Shown here piece by piece: positions 25,231-33,743 of a stretch of DNA of 64,000 nt. The DNA is taken from the NCBI GenBank assembly GCA_020639075.1, contig JACKHI010000001.1, forward strand, positions 3,782,001 to 3,846,000, read 5' to 3'. The notes under the pieces are model-generated. The model was not told the origin of the DNA and made no database searches. It saw nothing but the letters and a program-made list of their open reading frames with translations. Source of the DNA: Phycisphaerales bacterium. Lineage in GTDB: Bacteria > Planctomycetota > Phycisphaerae > UBA1845 > UTPLA1. The position numbers and the translations under genes were made by a program. Numbering within the stretch: position 1 is the first letter of the stretch; each line of letters opens with the position of its first letter.

Positions 25231-26553
25231 ATGGACTTTTCGCAACTGGGACATACCGCCGTCATCGGCCTTCAATGGGGTGACGAAGGCAAAGGCAAGA
25301 TCGTCGATCTCCTCACGCAACACTTCGACGTCGTGGTCCGCTACGCCGGCGGCGCCAACGCGGGACATACCGTCAAGATCGGCGACGAGTCCTACGCCCT
25401 CCACCTCCTGCCGAGCGGCATCCTTCGCAAATCGGCGCGCAACCTCGTCGCACCCGGCGTCGTCGTTGATCTGGAGATCCTCTCCGGTGAAATCGACGGC
25501 CTTCGCAAACGCAACATCCACGTCGGCGACAACCTGAAAATCTCCGAACGCGCCCATCTCGTCATGCCATGGCACAAGATGCAGGACAAGCTAGCCGAAT
25601 CCAGCGCCGGCGACGCCGGGAAGATCGGCACGACGGCAAAGGGCATTGGCCCCTGCTACGCCGACAAGATGCTCCGCACAACGGCCCTGCGCGTCTGCGA
25701 TCTCGAAGATGCAAAGCGATTCCGCGAGCGCGTCGCCGACATCGCGAAGTTCAAGAATCAGATGTTCGCCGCGCTCTACCAGGGCGCCGATTCCATCGAT
25801 GCCGACGCGGTCGCAAACGACTACCTTGCGCTCGCCGAGAAACTCAAGCCCCACATCGCCGATACGACGCAGATTCTCCACGAACGCATCGACGCCGGCG
25901 ATCGCGTCCTCTTCGAAGGCGCGCAGGGCTCGATGCTCGACATCAACCACGGGACGTATCCCTACGTCACGAGCAGCGCTTGTATTGCAGGCGGCGTGTG
26001 CGTCGGCGCCGGCGTCGCGCCGTCCCTGCTCAACAGCGTCGTCGGCGTTGTAAAGGCCTACAGCACGCGCGTCGGCAGCGGTCCATTCCCAACGGAACAG
26101 AACAACGACATCGGCAACAGGATCCGCGAGCGCGGCCACGAGTACGGCACGACAACCGGCCGGCCCCGACGCTGCGGCTGGTTCGACGCCGTCGCCGCCC
26201 GGCATGCGATCCGATTGTCCGGCGTCACGGAACTGTGCGTGATGCACCTCGATACGCTGGGCACGTTCGACGAGGTCCGCATCTGCACGGCCTATCGCCG
26301 CGGAAACGACACGTTCAAGGCGTTTCCGTCGCGGGCGGACGTACTGGCAAGCGTCGAACCCGTCTTCGAGACGCTGCCGGGCTGGTCCGTCGATCGACCC
26401 GAAGTGGATTCGTTCGAACAATTGCCCGTCGAAGCCCGTTCATATATCGAACGGCTAGAAGTGATTCTGGGCGTACCGATCACGCTCGTCAGCATCGGCC
26501 CCGAACGCACGGCGACGCTCCATCGCGCGGCCGGCGTCGGCGCGAGCGTCTAA
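25231..26553 (+). CDS. purA: Adenylosuccinate synthetase
   Basis: 440 residues. It joins IMP and aspartate using GTP, the first step from IMP to AMP. The start MDFSQLGHTAVIGLQWGDEG carries the GDEGKGK P-loop-like motif with catalytic Asp. GGANAGHTV, GTTAKGIGPCYADKM (IMP-binding), the GAQGSMLDINHGTYPYVTSS block and TTGRPRRCGWFD all match PurA. The frame is open far upstream, but that part is antisense to cysE, and ATG 25231 gives the normal protein start. uppS follows 15 bases after the stop. Confidence 0.97.
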   Translation: MDFSQLGHTAVIGLQWGDEGKGKIVDLLTQHFDVVVRYAGGANAGHTVKIGDESYALHLLPSGILRKSARNLVAPGVVVDLEILSGEIDGLRKRNIHVGDNLKISERAHLVMPWHKMQDKLAESSAGDAGKIGTTAKGIGPCYADKMLRTTALRVCDLEDAKRFRERVADIAKFKNQMFAALYQGADSIDADAVANDYLALAEKLKPHIADTTQILHERIDAGDRVLFEGAQGSMLDINHGTYPYVTSSACIAGGVCVGAGVAPSLLNSVVGVVKAYSTRVGSGPFPTEQNNDIGNRIRERGHEYGTTTGRPRRCGWFDAVAARHAIRLSGVTELCVMHLDTLGTFDEVRICTAYRRGNDTFKAFPSRADVLASVEPVFETLPGWSVDRPEVDSFEQLPVEARSYIERLEVILGVPITLVSIGPERTATLHRAAGVGASV

Positions 26554-26568
26554 GGAGCGAGAAGCAAT

Positions 26569-27321
26569 ATGCCAACAGTTGAACCGCTCGATTGCGTTGC
26601 GGAACTCGGCATCCCCGCCGAGCGCCTGCCGCGGCATATCGCCATCATCATGGACGGCAACGGTCGCTGGGCCCGCCAACGCGGCATGGAGCGCGTGCGC
26701 GGCCACGAAGCCGGCGCGCAGAATGTCCGCGAAATCGTCACGCAGTGCGCCCGCCTCGGCGTCGAAGCCCTCACGCTCTACAGCTTCAGCACGGAAAACT
26801 GGCGACGCCCGATCGACGAAATCACGCGCCTGATGAGCCTCTACGTCGAGTACCTCATCAAGGAACGCGAAGAGATCATGGACAACGACGTGCGCCTCGT
26901 GCAGCTCGGTCGCCGCGAAGGCCTACCCGACGAAGTCCTGCGCGAACTCGACGAGACGGCGCGGTTAAGCGCGAACAACAAGGGCATGACACTCTGCCTC
27001 GCGCTGAACTACAGCTCGCGCGTCGAAATCGTCGATGCCGTGCGATCCATCGCCGAACGCGTCCGCGCCGGCGAAGTCACGCCCGACCAGATCGACGACA
27101 CAACGATCGACGCGTCGCTCTACACTGCGGGACTCCCCGATCCCGATCTCCTCGTCCGCACCGCGGGCGAAATGCGCATCAGCAATTTCCTATTGTGGCA
27201 GATCAGCTACGCCGAACTCTATGTGACGGAAACCCTCTGGCCCGACTTCCATCGCGAACACCTCAACGACGCCATCCGCGCCTACGCCGCAAGAGAACGC
27301 CGCTTCGGCGGTCTGAAGTAG
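26569..27321 (+). CDS. uppS: Isoprenyl transferase (undecaprenyl diphosphate synthase)
   Basis: 250 residues. A cis-prenyltransferase that makes the C55 lipid carrier for peptidoglycan and LPS. HIAIIMDGNGRWARQRG holds the catalytic aspartate, and LTLYSFSTENWRRP, ALNYSSR and LLVRTAGEMRISNFLLWQ are family blocks. GGAG lies just before ATG 26569. It follows purA by 15 bases, so they are probably co-transcribed. The final G of its TAG stop is the first base of a REP sequence. Confidence 0.96.
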   Translation: MPTVEPLDCVAELGIPAERLPRHIAIIMDGNGRWARQRGMERVRGHEAGAQNVREIVTQCARLGVEALTLYSFSTENWRRPIDEITRLMSLYVEYLIKEREEIMDNDVRLVQLGRREGLPDEVLRELDETARLSANNKGMTLCLALNYSSRVEIVDAVRSIAERVRAGEVTPDQIDDTTIDASLYTAGLPDPDLLVRTAGEMRISNFLLWQISYAELYVTETLWPDFHREHLNDAIRAYAARERRFGGLK

Positions 27322-27358
27322 GGTGGCCCATCCCTTCAGGGATGGGGGCGCGACGATG
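27321..27358 (+). repeat. REP unit abutting uppS stop
   Basis: GGGTGGCC, hairpin CATCCC-TTCA-GGGATG, then GGGGCGCGACGATGG. Same family as the RAYT-linked REPs. It overlaps the uppS stop codon by one base. Confidence 0.85.
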
Positions 27359-27413
27359 GGAGTACACGACATCTGTTCAGTCATCATTGACGTCGCCATT
27401 TTGGTTCAATGCG

Positions 27414-28100
27414 ATGCCAGTAACTCTAATCTGGACCCGATTCGGCAGCACGATCGAAGCTGAATCCAAACTCACGCTTGGCGCTTTTCTAGGTGACAAG
27501 AAAGCGATCGCGGAACTTCAACGACGAAACCTCAAGGGGCCCACGCTCACAGATTTTTGTCAGGATCCGGCCTTCAATCCGAATCCTTGCGGCTTCGACC
27601 ATCCCCGGGAATATCTTGAGACATTGGCCATCGTAAAGGCGCTCAGCACCTGGGGACGTTCCGCAGTGGTTCGTGCAGTGACGGCGTGCTCAGGGCTTCA
27701 GTGTTTGCATCAAGTAGACTGTGATCCAAAGCTCAGACAATTACGGGATAGCACGGCACATGCTGTAAACGAATTTGTTCGTTTGGAGTCGGAAGCAAAC
27801 CTGCTTCAGGTGAAAGCGTTCGCGAAAAGGTGCTTCGAAACGTACGAGCCTTACGAAGAAGATCCTGACGGCAAGATGGCAGTAAGGATCTGGTCGCAAC
27901 TTGGCGCACCGTGGTTTGCGGCAGAGGCAATTACTCAAGATTGGAAACTTCAATCCTATGACGGCCCCGGCCCGGCAACATCTCAATCAACTTGGTGCAA
28001 GCGCAATTCGGTATGGCCTGAGCGTGCAGCAGACGCCGCCGCGGAATGCACTTCGCACAAGGCTGTCCGAGATGCAATCAAGAAGGAACTGCTCGGTTAG
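27414..28100 (+). CDS. Orphan hypothetical protein in REP island
   Basis: 228 residues from ATG 27414, the most likely start. The frame is open upstream through a REP sequence and uppS in another phase. No family is recognised. The N-terminus MPVTLIWTRFGSTIEAESKL is followed by a mixed soluble sequence with several cysteines (FCQDP, PNPCGFDHP, TACSGLQCLHQVDC). No signal peptide or membrane span is evident. Codon use is noticeably less GC-biased than in uppS or purA. It lies between two forward REP sequences, consistent with recent acquisition. Confidence 0.55.
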   Translation: MPVTLIWTRFGSTIEAESKLTLGAFLGDKKAIAELQRRNLKGPTLTDFCQDPAFNPNPCGFDHPREYLETLAIVKALSTWGRSAVVRAVTACSGLQCLHQVDCDPKLRQLRDSTAHAVNEFVRLESEANLLQVKAFAKRCFETYEPYEEDPDGKMAVRIWSQLGAPWFAAEAITQDWKLQSYDGPGPATSQSTWCKRNSVWPERAADAAAECTSHKAVRDAIKKELLG

Positions 28101-28104
28101 CGCC

Positions 28105-28279
28105 GGGTGGCCCATCCCTTCAGGGATGGGGGCGCGACGATAGGGCTGCGCAATAACCGTCCGAACTATTCCATCATCTCACTCGGGAGCAATTCCCTCG
28201 CGATGATCGTCAGATGACTTCCGGGCTCTCTCTCACGCCCTTGTCGTCGCGCCCCCACCACTGAAGTGGTGGGCCACCC
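28105..28279. repeat. REP pair A, left of RAYT gene
   Basis: 175 bases: a forward REP (hairpin CATCCC-TTCA-GGGATG) begins it and a reverse REP (hairpin CACCAC-TGAA-GTGGTG) ends it, with about 100 bases between. It matches the right-hand copy at 28985-29159 base for base except for about seven substitutions. Confidence 0.9.
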
Positions 28280-28321
28280 ACGATTGCATGCCGTCGCGAC
28301 ACAACGCACACCGGCAAGTCG

Positions 28322-28915
28322 TCACCACTCAATCGGCCAGCGACCATCCCAATCCATCGCCAGAAGCGATCGATCGTTCTTCTCGTAGTACCGATAGCTG
28401 CTCCATTTCCATTGATCCGAGGTCGCGACCAGATCGCGTGTCGTTGGGTTCTTGTGACAGTAGGTCAGCTTCTCGTGCAGTTCCTCTTCACTGAAGATAT
28501 TTCGATCATATCCACGCTTGTTCCATATCGCTTGCTTGCCCAATCGACCAAATGCCCAGTCGTTCAGGGGTTTCGACCACAGTTGACCCCTCTGCCTCCA
28601 AACATCTCGCAATCGCGCCTTGCCGTGAAATCCGACGTATTGCTTGAAGTTCCGAAGCAGTGAACTGATCGGAATCGGCGAGTTGCTGCCCTTCGCATGC
28701 GGCAGCAGCAGAACGTGAACGTGCTCCGGCATGACGACGTAACCGATCAGGCAGATACGATGCTTCGACTGGAGATGGCGAAGCGAATCAACAACGATGT
28801 GCTTCATCCCGTCGTCGTGAAAGAACTTCAGTCGATGGAACGCCGTGAGCGTCCAGAAGTGAATATGACCGGCTTCGTCGTGGCGATGGAGCTGAGTGGG
28901 CATAACGAGATGCAC
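28322..28915 (-). CDS. REP-associated tyrosine transposase (RAYT, Y1/IS200-like)
   Basis: 197 residues. A single-strand HUH-type endonuclease of the TnpA-REP family, which binds and cuts REP hairpins. The N-terminus has HFWTLTAFHRLKFF. The HUH dyad is in YVVMPEHVHVLLLP, and the C-terminal block TYCHKNPTTRDLV followed by WKWSSYRYY corresponds to the family's usual YxHxNP...WSSY region. A candidate catalytic tyrosine is in RNFKQYVGFHG. It is flanked on both sides by nearly identical REP pairs, the expected context. Confidence 0.93.
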   Translation of the reverse strand: MHLVMPTQLHRHDEAGHIHFWTLTAFHRLKFFHDDGMKHIVVDSLRHLQSKHRICLIGYVVMPEHVHVLLLPHAKGSNSPIPISSLLRNFKQYVGFHGKARLRDVWRQRGQLWSKPLNDWAFGRLGKQAIWNKRGYDRNIFSEEELHEKLTYCHKNPTTRDLVATSDQWKWSSYRYYEKNDRSLLAMDWDGRWPIEW

Positions 28916-28984
28916 ACTAATGCGAATTTGGCCGCGGAAAAGCCCGATCGCGGGTCAAGAGTGTCAACAAGGCGACACTCCCCA

Positions 28985-29159
28985 GGGTGGCCCATCCCTT
29001 CAGGGATGGGGGCGCGACGATAGGGCTGCGCAATAACCGTTCGAACTATTCCATCATCTCACTCGGGCGCGATTCCCTTGCGATGATCGTCAGGTGACTT
29101 CCGGGCTCTCTCTCACGCCCTTATCGTCGCGCGCCCACCACTGAAGTGGTGGGCCACCC
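28985..29159. repeat. REP pair B, right of RAYT gene
   Basis: Second 175-base copy of the REP pair, in the same orientation as copy A. The spacer shares the long common text (CGCAATAACCG, ACTATTCCATCATCTCACTC, CCGGGCTCTCTCTCACGCCC). Confidence 0.9.
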
Positions 29160-29272
29160 CGTCGCACGCCTCCGAGACGATTTACTCGGTGCCGAGCGCA
29201 ATTCGATTCCCCATCCTATAGAATGGGCCACGGACACCGTTGTTGCACCGCGCAGCGCCAGACGTATTTCAA

Positions 29273-30607
29273 ATGAAACTCGCCATCTTCGCCATCGCAT
29301 TGTCGCTGCCTGCCCCTATCGAAGCCGCGCCCCTGAACGACCTCGTCCGCGACTACCTTCGTTCCAACGGCGCAGACACTAAGCTCGAAGACGCAATCAT
29401 TCATCATCCCGAGGCCTCCCCCAAAAACATCATCCGCGCAATACGCACCGCTCAGCTCTGGAACGAACAGCAACCCGGTCTCCACGACCTCCCCATTCAA
29501 CTCGGCGCCGCCCAAACCACCTACCGCGTCCACATCAGCGTCCCCGACAACTACAGCGTCGACAAACGCTGGCCCCTCGTCATCGCCCTCCACGGCTCCG
29601 GATCTTGTCCCGAAGACATCATGCACTACATGCGATCGCTCCTCGGCGATTGCACCAATGACTACATCATCGCCGCGCCGGAAGGCTTCGGCTCCATGCA
29701 CCTCCGCGGCGATGCCGACGAAACCAATCGACCGCGCGACCTCGTTGTCGCGCTCCGCCATCAATTTCGCCTCGACGATCGACGCATCTTCCTGATGGGC
29801 TACTCTCTCGGCGGTCACAACACCTGGCTCGGCGGCATTCTCCACGCCGACCTCTTCGCCGGCATCATGCCCCTCGCCACGCCGCTGCAGATCGTCGGCA
29901 ACGATGTTCTCTTCGAGGAACTCCTCCCCAACCTGCGAAACACGAGCACGCTTTTCGTCTGGGGCGAAAACGATAACTTGAACGCAGAAGGCAGGGTCCG
30001 CGAAGACGGTGGCAACACCGCATGGAACCGACACATGTCGAAAGTCATGCGCGACGTCGGCGTACGCGACTTTGTCTCAGTCGAACTCCCCGGCGTCGGT
30101 CACGGCGGCGTCGTCCCGCCGGCCGGCGCGCTGAACGAATGGCTCAAACAGACGCGCCGCCGCTATCCGAAAGAGGTGCATCACGTTTTTCGCCTACCGG
30201 AAAACAGCAATGCCTATTGGATTCGCGCAACGGAGCTCCAGGGCGAACCGCTCCCCGACGGTGAATTGAAGATCCACTTCAAGAAAGACGAAGACCCGCG
30301 CAAGAAACAACGAGCCTACCTGACGCAGCGCCTGGGGCTCGTCGAGGCAAGCATAAACGGCCAGACGATCAGACTGCGATCCAGAAAGACCCAGACGATC
30401 GAGCTGCTCCTGCACGACAAGCTGATCGATCTCGATAAACCCGTCACGATCATGCGCGGTTCAAGAGTACTCTACAAAGGCAAGATCCCGCGCGACCTCC
30501 GCGTCCTGCTCCGCGAGGCGGCGACGACATGGGACTTCGATCGCCTCGTCAGCGCCCGCGTCATCATCCCCCGCGGCAGACGCATCTACTTCAACGACGA
30601 CAAGTAG
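29273..30607 (+). CDS. Exported alpha/beta-hydrolase (esterase/PHB-depolymerase-like)
   Basis: 444 residues from ATG 29273, with a signal peptide (MKLAIFAIALSLPAPIEAA). The alpha/beta-hydrolase core starts at WPLVIALHGSGSCPED. The nucleophile elbow is GYSLGG with Ser178, and VWGENDNLN and GVGHGGVVPP probably carry the acid and histidine. A C-terminal beta-rich region (about 310-440, LRSRKTQTIELLLHDK) follows. Family members are esterases, peptidases and polymer depolymerases; the substrate is unknown. It follows the right REP pair and precedes another REP pair. Confidence 0.78.
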   Translation: MKLAIFAIALSLPAPIEAAPLNDLVRDYLRSNGADTKLEDAIIHHPEASPKNIIRAIRTAQLWNEQQPGLHDLPIQLGAAQTTYRVHISVPDNYSVDKRWPLVIALHGSGSCPEDIMHYMRSLLGDCTNDYIIAAPEGFGSMHLRGDADETNRPRDLVVALRHQFRLDDRRIFLMGYSLGGHNTWLGGILHADLFAGIMPLATPLQIVGNDVLFEELLPNLRNTSTLFVWGENDNLNAEGRVREDGGNTAWNRHMSKVMRDVGVRDFVSVELPGVGHGGVVPPAGALNEWLKQTRRRYPKEVHHVFRLPENSNAYWIRATELQGEPLPDGELKIHFKKDEDPRKKQRAYLTQRLGLVEASINGQTIRLRSRKTQTIELLLHDKLIDLDKPVTIMRGSRVLYKGKIPRDLRVLLREAATTWDFDRLVSARVIIPRGRRIYFNDDK

Positions 30608-30613
30608 ATTGCG

Positions 30614-30737
30614 GGGTGGCCCACCCTTTCAAGGGTGGGGTCACGATGATAGGAACACGAACGAACGCCAACATCGTCCGAACGATCCACTCACACGCCA
30701 ATCATCGCGCCCCCACCGCTGAAGCAATGGGCAATCC
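30614..30737. repeat. REP pair after the esterase gene
   Basis: Forward REP 30614-30653 (arms CACCCT/AGGGTG) and a degenerate reverse REP 30702-30737 (arms CCACCGCT/AGCAATGG partly mispaired). Its first bases are 7 after the esterase stop. Confidence 0.7.
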
Positions 30738-30803
30738 GCATGGGTTTTGTCGATCTCGCACTCTCTCCGTAAGATGCCCGTCTGCTGCAAAAGGATAACA
30801 CGA

Positions 30804-32051
30804 ATGGCCACGCCCCAGCTATCCATCGACGAACAGATCGCACTCTACAAACACGGCGCCGCCGAGCTCTTCACGGAGCCCGACCTCCGCGCTCGCCTCA
30901 AGCTCGCCGCCACCCAGAAACGCCCCCTGCGCGTCAAGCTCGGCATGGACCCGACGGCCCCCGACATCCACCTGGGTCATACCGTCGTGCTGCGCAAGAT
31001 GCGCCAATTCCAGGACTGCGGTCACAAGGCCGTCCTGATCATCGGCGACTTCACCGCCCGCATCGGCGATCCGACCGGCAAAACCAAGGCGCGACCGCAA
31101 CTCAGCGCGGAGAAGATCAAGGAAAACGCGAAAACCTACTTCGAACAGGCCGGCCACGTCCTCGACACAAATCCGGACAAGCTCGAGATCGTTTATAACA
31201 GTGAGTTCCTGTCGAAGCTCGACCTCGCCGATATCCTCAAGCTCATGAGCTGCATGACCGTCGCACAAATGCTCCAGCGCGAGAACTTCAAGGAGCGCAT
31301 GAAGCAGGATGTCGAGATCGTCATGACGGAGCTCATGTACCCCCTCATGCAGGCCTACGACAGTGTCATGATCGACGCAGACGTCGAACTCGGCGGCACC
31401 GATCAGACGTTCAACAACCTCGTCGGTCGCGACCTCATGCCGCAATACGGCAAGCCCGCCCAGATCGTCCTGACGATGCCTATCCTTCGAGGCCTCGACG
31501 GCGTCGACAAGATGAGCAAGTCCCTCGGCAACTACATCGCCGTGACGGACACGCCGAAGGACATGTTCGGCAAGACAATGAGCATCGGCGACGATCTGAT
31601 GCCCGAATGGTTCACGCTGTTGACGGCGCTGTCGCAGGACGACATCAAGCTAATCTGCGATCCGAAAACGACCCACCCGCGCGAAGCGAAGGTCCGGCTC
31701 GCGAAAATGGTCGTCGCAACCTATTACGATGAGGAGACCGCGAATCGCGAGGAGGAACTCTGGCAGAAAGTCATGCGCGAAGGTCATCTTCGCGACGACG
31801 TGCCAGAGCTGATCGTGACGGCCGACGCCGGCGCAACCGCCGACGGCACGCTCCTGTTCGATCGGGCGTCGCTCGTCATTCAGTGCGGCTTCGCGTCAAC
31901 AAAGAGCGAGGCCCGACGGCTCATGAGCCAGGGCGGCATCAAATTGGACGACGACGCGCTCGAAGCCGTCAACGAACCGATCGCCGTCAAAAAAGGCCAG
32001 GTCCTCCGCCGCGGCCGGCGCCAGGCCGTCAAGCTCGATCCACAGGCTTAA
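30804..32051 (+). CDS. tyrS: Tyrosyl-tRNA synthetase
   Basis: 415 residues from ATG 30804, with AAGGA 9 bases upstream. It charges tRNA-Tyr. The class I HIGH motif appears as HLGH in DPTAPDIHLGHTVVLRKMR. The KMSKS loop is DKMSKSLGNY. A C-terminal S4 RNA-binding domain (about 350-412: RASLVIQCGFASTKSEARRL, QGGIKLDD, KKGQVLRRGRR) is present. The GGTDQTFN motif binds tyrosine. It has the length of the bacterial TyrRS with a shortened linker. A 26-base repeat follows its stop. Confidence 0.97.
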   Translation: MATPQLSIDEQIALYKHGAAELFTEPDLRARLKLAATQKRPLRVKLGMDPTAPDIHLGHTVVLRKMRQFQDCGHKAVLIIGDFTARIGDPTGKTKARPQLSAEKIKENAKTYFEQAGHVLDTNPDKLEIVYNSEFLSKLDLADILKLMSCMTVAQMLQRENFKERMKQDVEIVMTELMYPLMQAYDSVMIDADVELGGTDQTFNNLVGRDLMPQYGKPAQIVLTMPILRGLDGVDKMSKSLGNYIAVTDTPKDMFGKTMSIGDDLMPEWFTLLTALSQDDIKLICDPKTTHPREAKVRLAKMVVATYYDEETANREEELWQKVMREGHLRDDVPELIVTADAGATADGTLLFDRASLVIQCGFASTKSEARRLMSQGGIKLDDDALEAVNEPIAVKKGQVLRRGRRQAVKLDPQA

Positions 32052-32055
32052 GCCT

Positions 32056-32081
32056 CGTAGGTCGGGTCATCGACCCGACAA
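32056..32081 (+). repeat. 26-bp GTCGGGTCATCGACCCGAC palindrome, copy 2
   Basis: Identical to 16167-16192. Between the tyrS stop and the next gene. Confidence 0.7.
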
Positions 32082-32099
32082 TTCCGCTAGGATCTTGTC

Positions 32100-32621
32100 A
32101 TGGCACGCACAAACCACCTCGCCGCCGGTCGCTTCGTCGCCAGGACAAGGACACACACGATTCAGGGCCTCAGTGCCGAAGAAACCCTCGAACTCATCAA
32201 GAACCAAGGCGACGACATCACGGAGCTCTTTGTCATCCATCGCGTCACACCGGAAGGCAGGCTTGAACTCGCGGGAATCAATCCGAGCGCACTTTCGACT
32301 CGCGATTGCATGATGTTCTCCCGCAACGGCGTCGCCGACGCCCGCCGCGATTACGACGCGTTCGTCGGCTATGCGAACGATTCACCGCCGCCCTGCCGCG
32401 TCGAACTCAAATTCGGTCACGCAAAATCACTCGAACCGCCGCACATCGTCATCTTGATCTTCCCGACAGCCTGCCAATCCGCCGTCGGCAACTGGTTGAA
32501 TTGCGCGCCCTTCAATCCCGGCGAACACGCCGAAGGCTCGACCCATGTGCTCGAATCCTTCGAATCCGCATCACCGCAGATCGTCCTCATGACAACGCTA
32601 GAACCCGCGCCGCTCGAGTAG
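32100..32621 (+). CDS. Hypothetical protein, 173 residues
   Basis: ATG 32100 is preceded by AGGA at 10 bases. No family is recognised. The protein is soluble and mixed alpha/beta, with SAEETLELIKNQGDDITELF early and a hydrophobic strand PHIVILIFPTA near residue 120. It follows tyrS after a palindromic repeat. Function unknown. Confidence 0.55.
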   Translation: MARTNHLAAGRFVARTRTHTIQGLSAEETLELIKNQGDDITELFVIHRVTPEGRLELAGINPSALSTRDCMMFSRNGVADARRDYDAFVGYANDSPPPCRVELKFGHAKSLEPPHIVILIFPTACQSAVGNWLNCAPFNPGEHAEGSTHVLESFESASPQIVLMTTLEPAPLE

Positions 32622-32677
32622 CGGGCTATTGACTCGCTCGCCCATTGATCGGCATAGGTGAATCGTATTAACCAGGC

Positions 32678-33568
32678 ATGGATCCGAGACAACAGTACAT
32701 CTCCGAGTTTCGCGACCGCTGGAGCGAGATTCGGTTGTGCTTTGGAGCCAAAGCCCTGGGAAGGGCCGCGCAGCTTTCAACCGCGCTCGTGACGGCAGCG
32801 CAATCGATCGACGTTTGGCCGAGTATCCTGCCGCTCTCAATCTCTGCGGTATCGGATGATTCGCGTCACACAGGCTCAATGAACCTCGGCCACATGATTG
32901 ACCACGAATTGGCGTGGATAGACCCGCAGACAATCCTCGATCCGTCAATGCAGATTCTCAGTCGCATTCAATCGTCGGTCGGCTTCCCGACCATGGCAGA
33001 TATCGACTTCATCATTGCGCGAGACAGTATTCTCGTTGCCGCCCATCTACTGCAGCTCGCCGAGAAAATCGGACATGGAGACAAGCGTTACACGGAATTG
33101 CTGAAAGTCTCGTTCAGTGAATACCCGAGCGGTGTCGCGGCAGCCAGGCTGAGCGAAGCCATGTTCGATTCCGATGCGAGAGATCATGCGGAGTCGTGGA
33201 TGGCAGTTGCAGTATGTCTGCGCGTCGACGCGGCCCTGCTTCATCACATCGGCAAGAACCGTATCGAGAAAGGAAATGGCGACATTGCGAGGAAGTTCCT
33301 GGAGGCGGCTGTTGGCCGAGACCCTCATCCTTCCACGTTGGCCCTGCTGGCTGAATTGGCGCCTGGTCTCGATGAGAAGAAACGGCTGCTCAGCGATGCA
33401 TTTCACCGGAATTCTCGCGTGGACTGGATCGCATGCCGATATGCGGAGGCTCTCTTCGAGTCAAATGAATCGAAGTTGGCGCGGAGTATTGTCGAAGAGA
33501 TTCTCTTGCGGAATTCCGTTTACGGGCCGGCGAAACGACTGTTGGATAGAATTGAGTCAGAATCGTGA
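32678..33568 (+). CDS. Hypothetical helical-repeat protein, 296 residues
   Basis: ATG 32678. Soluble, mostly alpha-helical. The C-terminal half reads like TPR/Sel1-type repeats (IARKFLEAAVGRDPHPSTL, ELAPGLDEKKRLLSDAF, SKLARSIVEEILLRNSVYG) without a strict consensus. A histidine-rich patch (MNLGHMIDHELAWID) lies near residue 70. Codon use is less GC-biased than neighbours. No partner or function is apparent. Confidence 0.5.
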   Translation: MDPRQQYISEFRDRWSEIRLCFGAKALGRAAQLSTALVTAAQSIDVWPSILPLSISAVSDDSRHTGSMNLGHMIDHELAWIDPQTILDPSMQILSRIQSSVGFPTMADIDFIIARDSILVAAHLLQLAEKIGHGDKRYTELLKVSFSEYPSGVAAARLSEAMFDSDARDHAESWMAVAVCLRVDAALLHHIGKNRIEKGNGDIARKFLEAAVGRDPHPSTLALLAELAPGLDEKKRLLSDAFHRNSRVDWIACRYAEALFESNESKLARSIVEEILLRNSVYGPAKRLLDRIESES

Positions 33569-33743
33569 ACCCATGACCGGATCTCGAAGCAACTTTGTTC
33601 TGCGCGAGTCCGCGGTTGCTCCATCTCCTACAGCCAAGTGTCGAATCAACGGCGGAGATACGTCATTGTCTCCATCCATGAACAATTGCTGAATACGATG
33701 CAGAAAGACGGAGGGAAGTCGAAGTCGACGGTGCGATCCCGCA

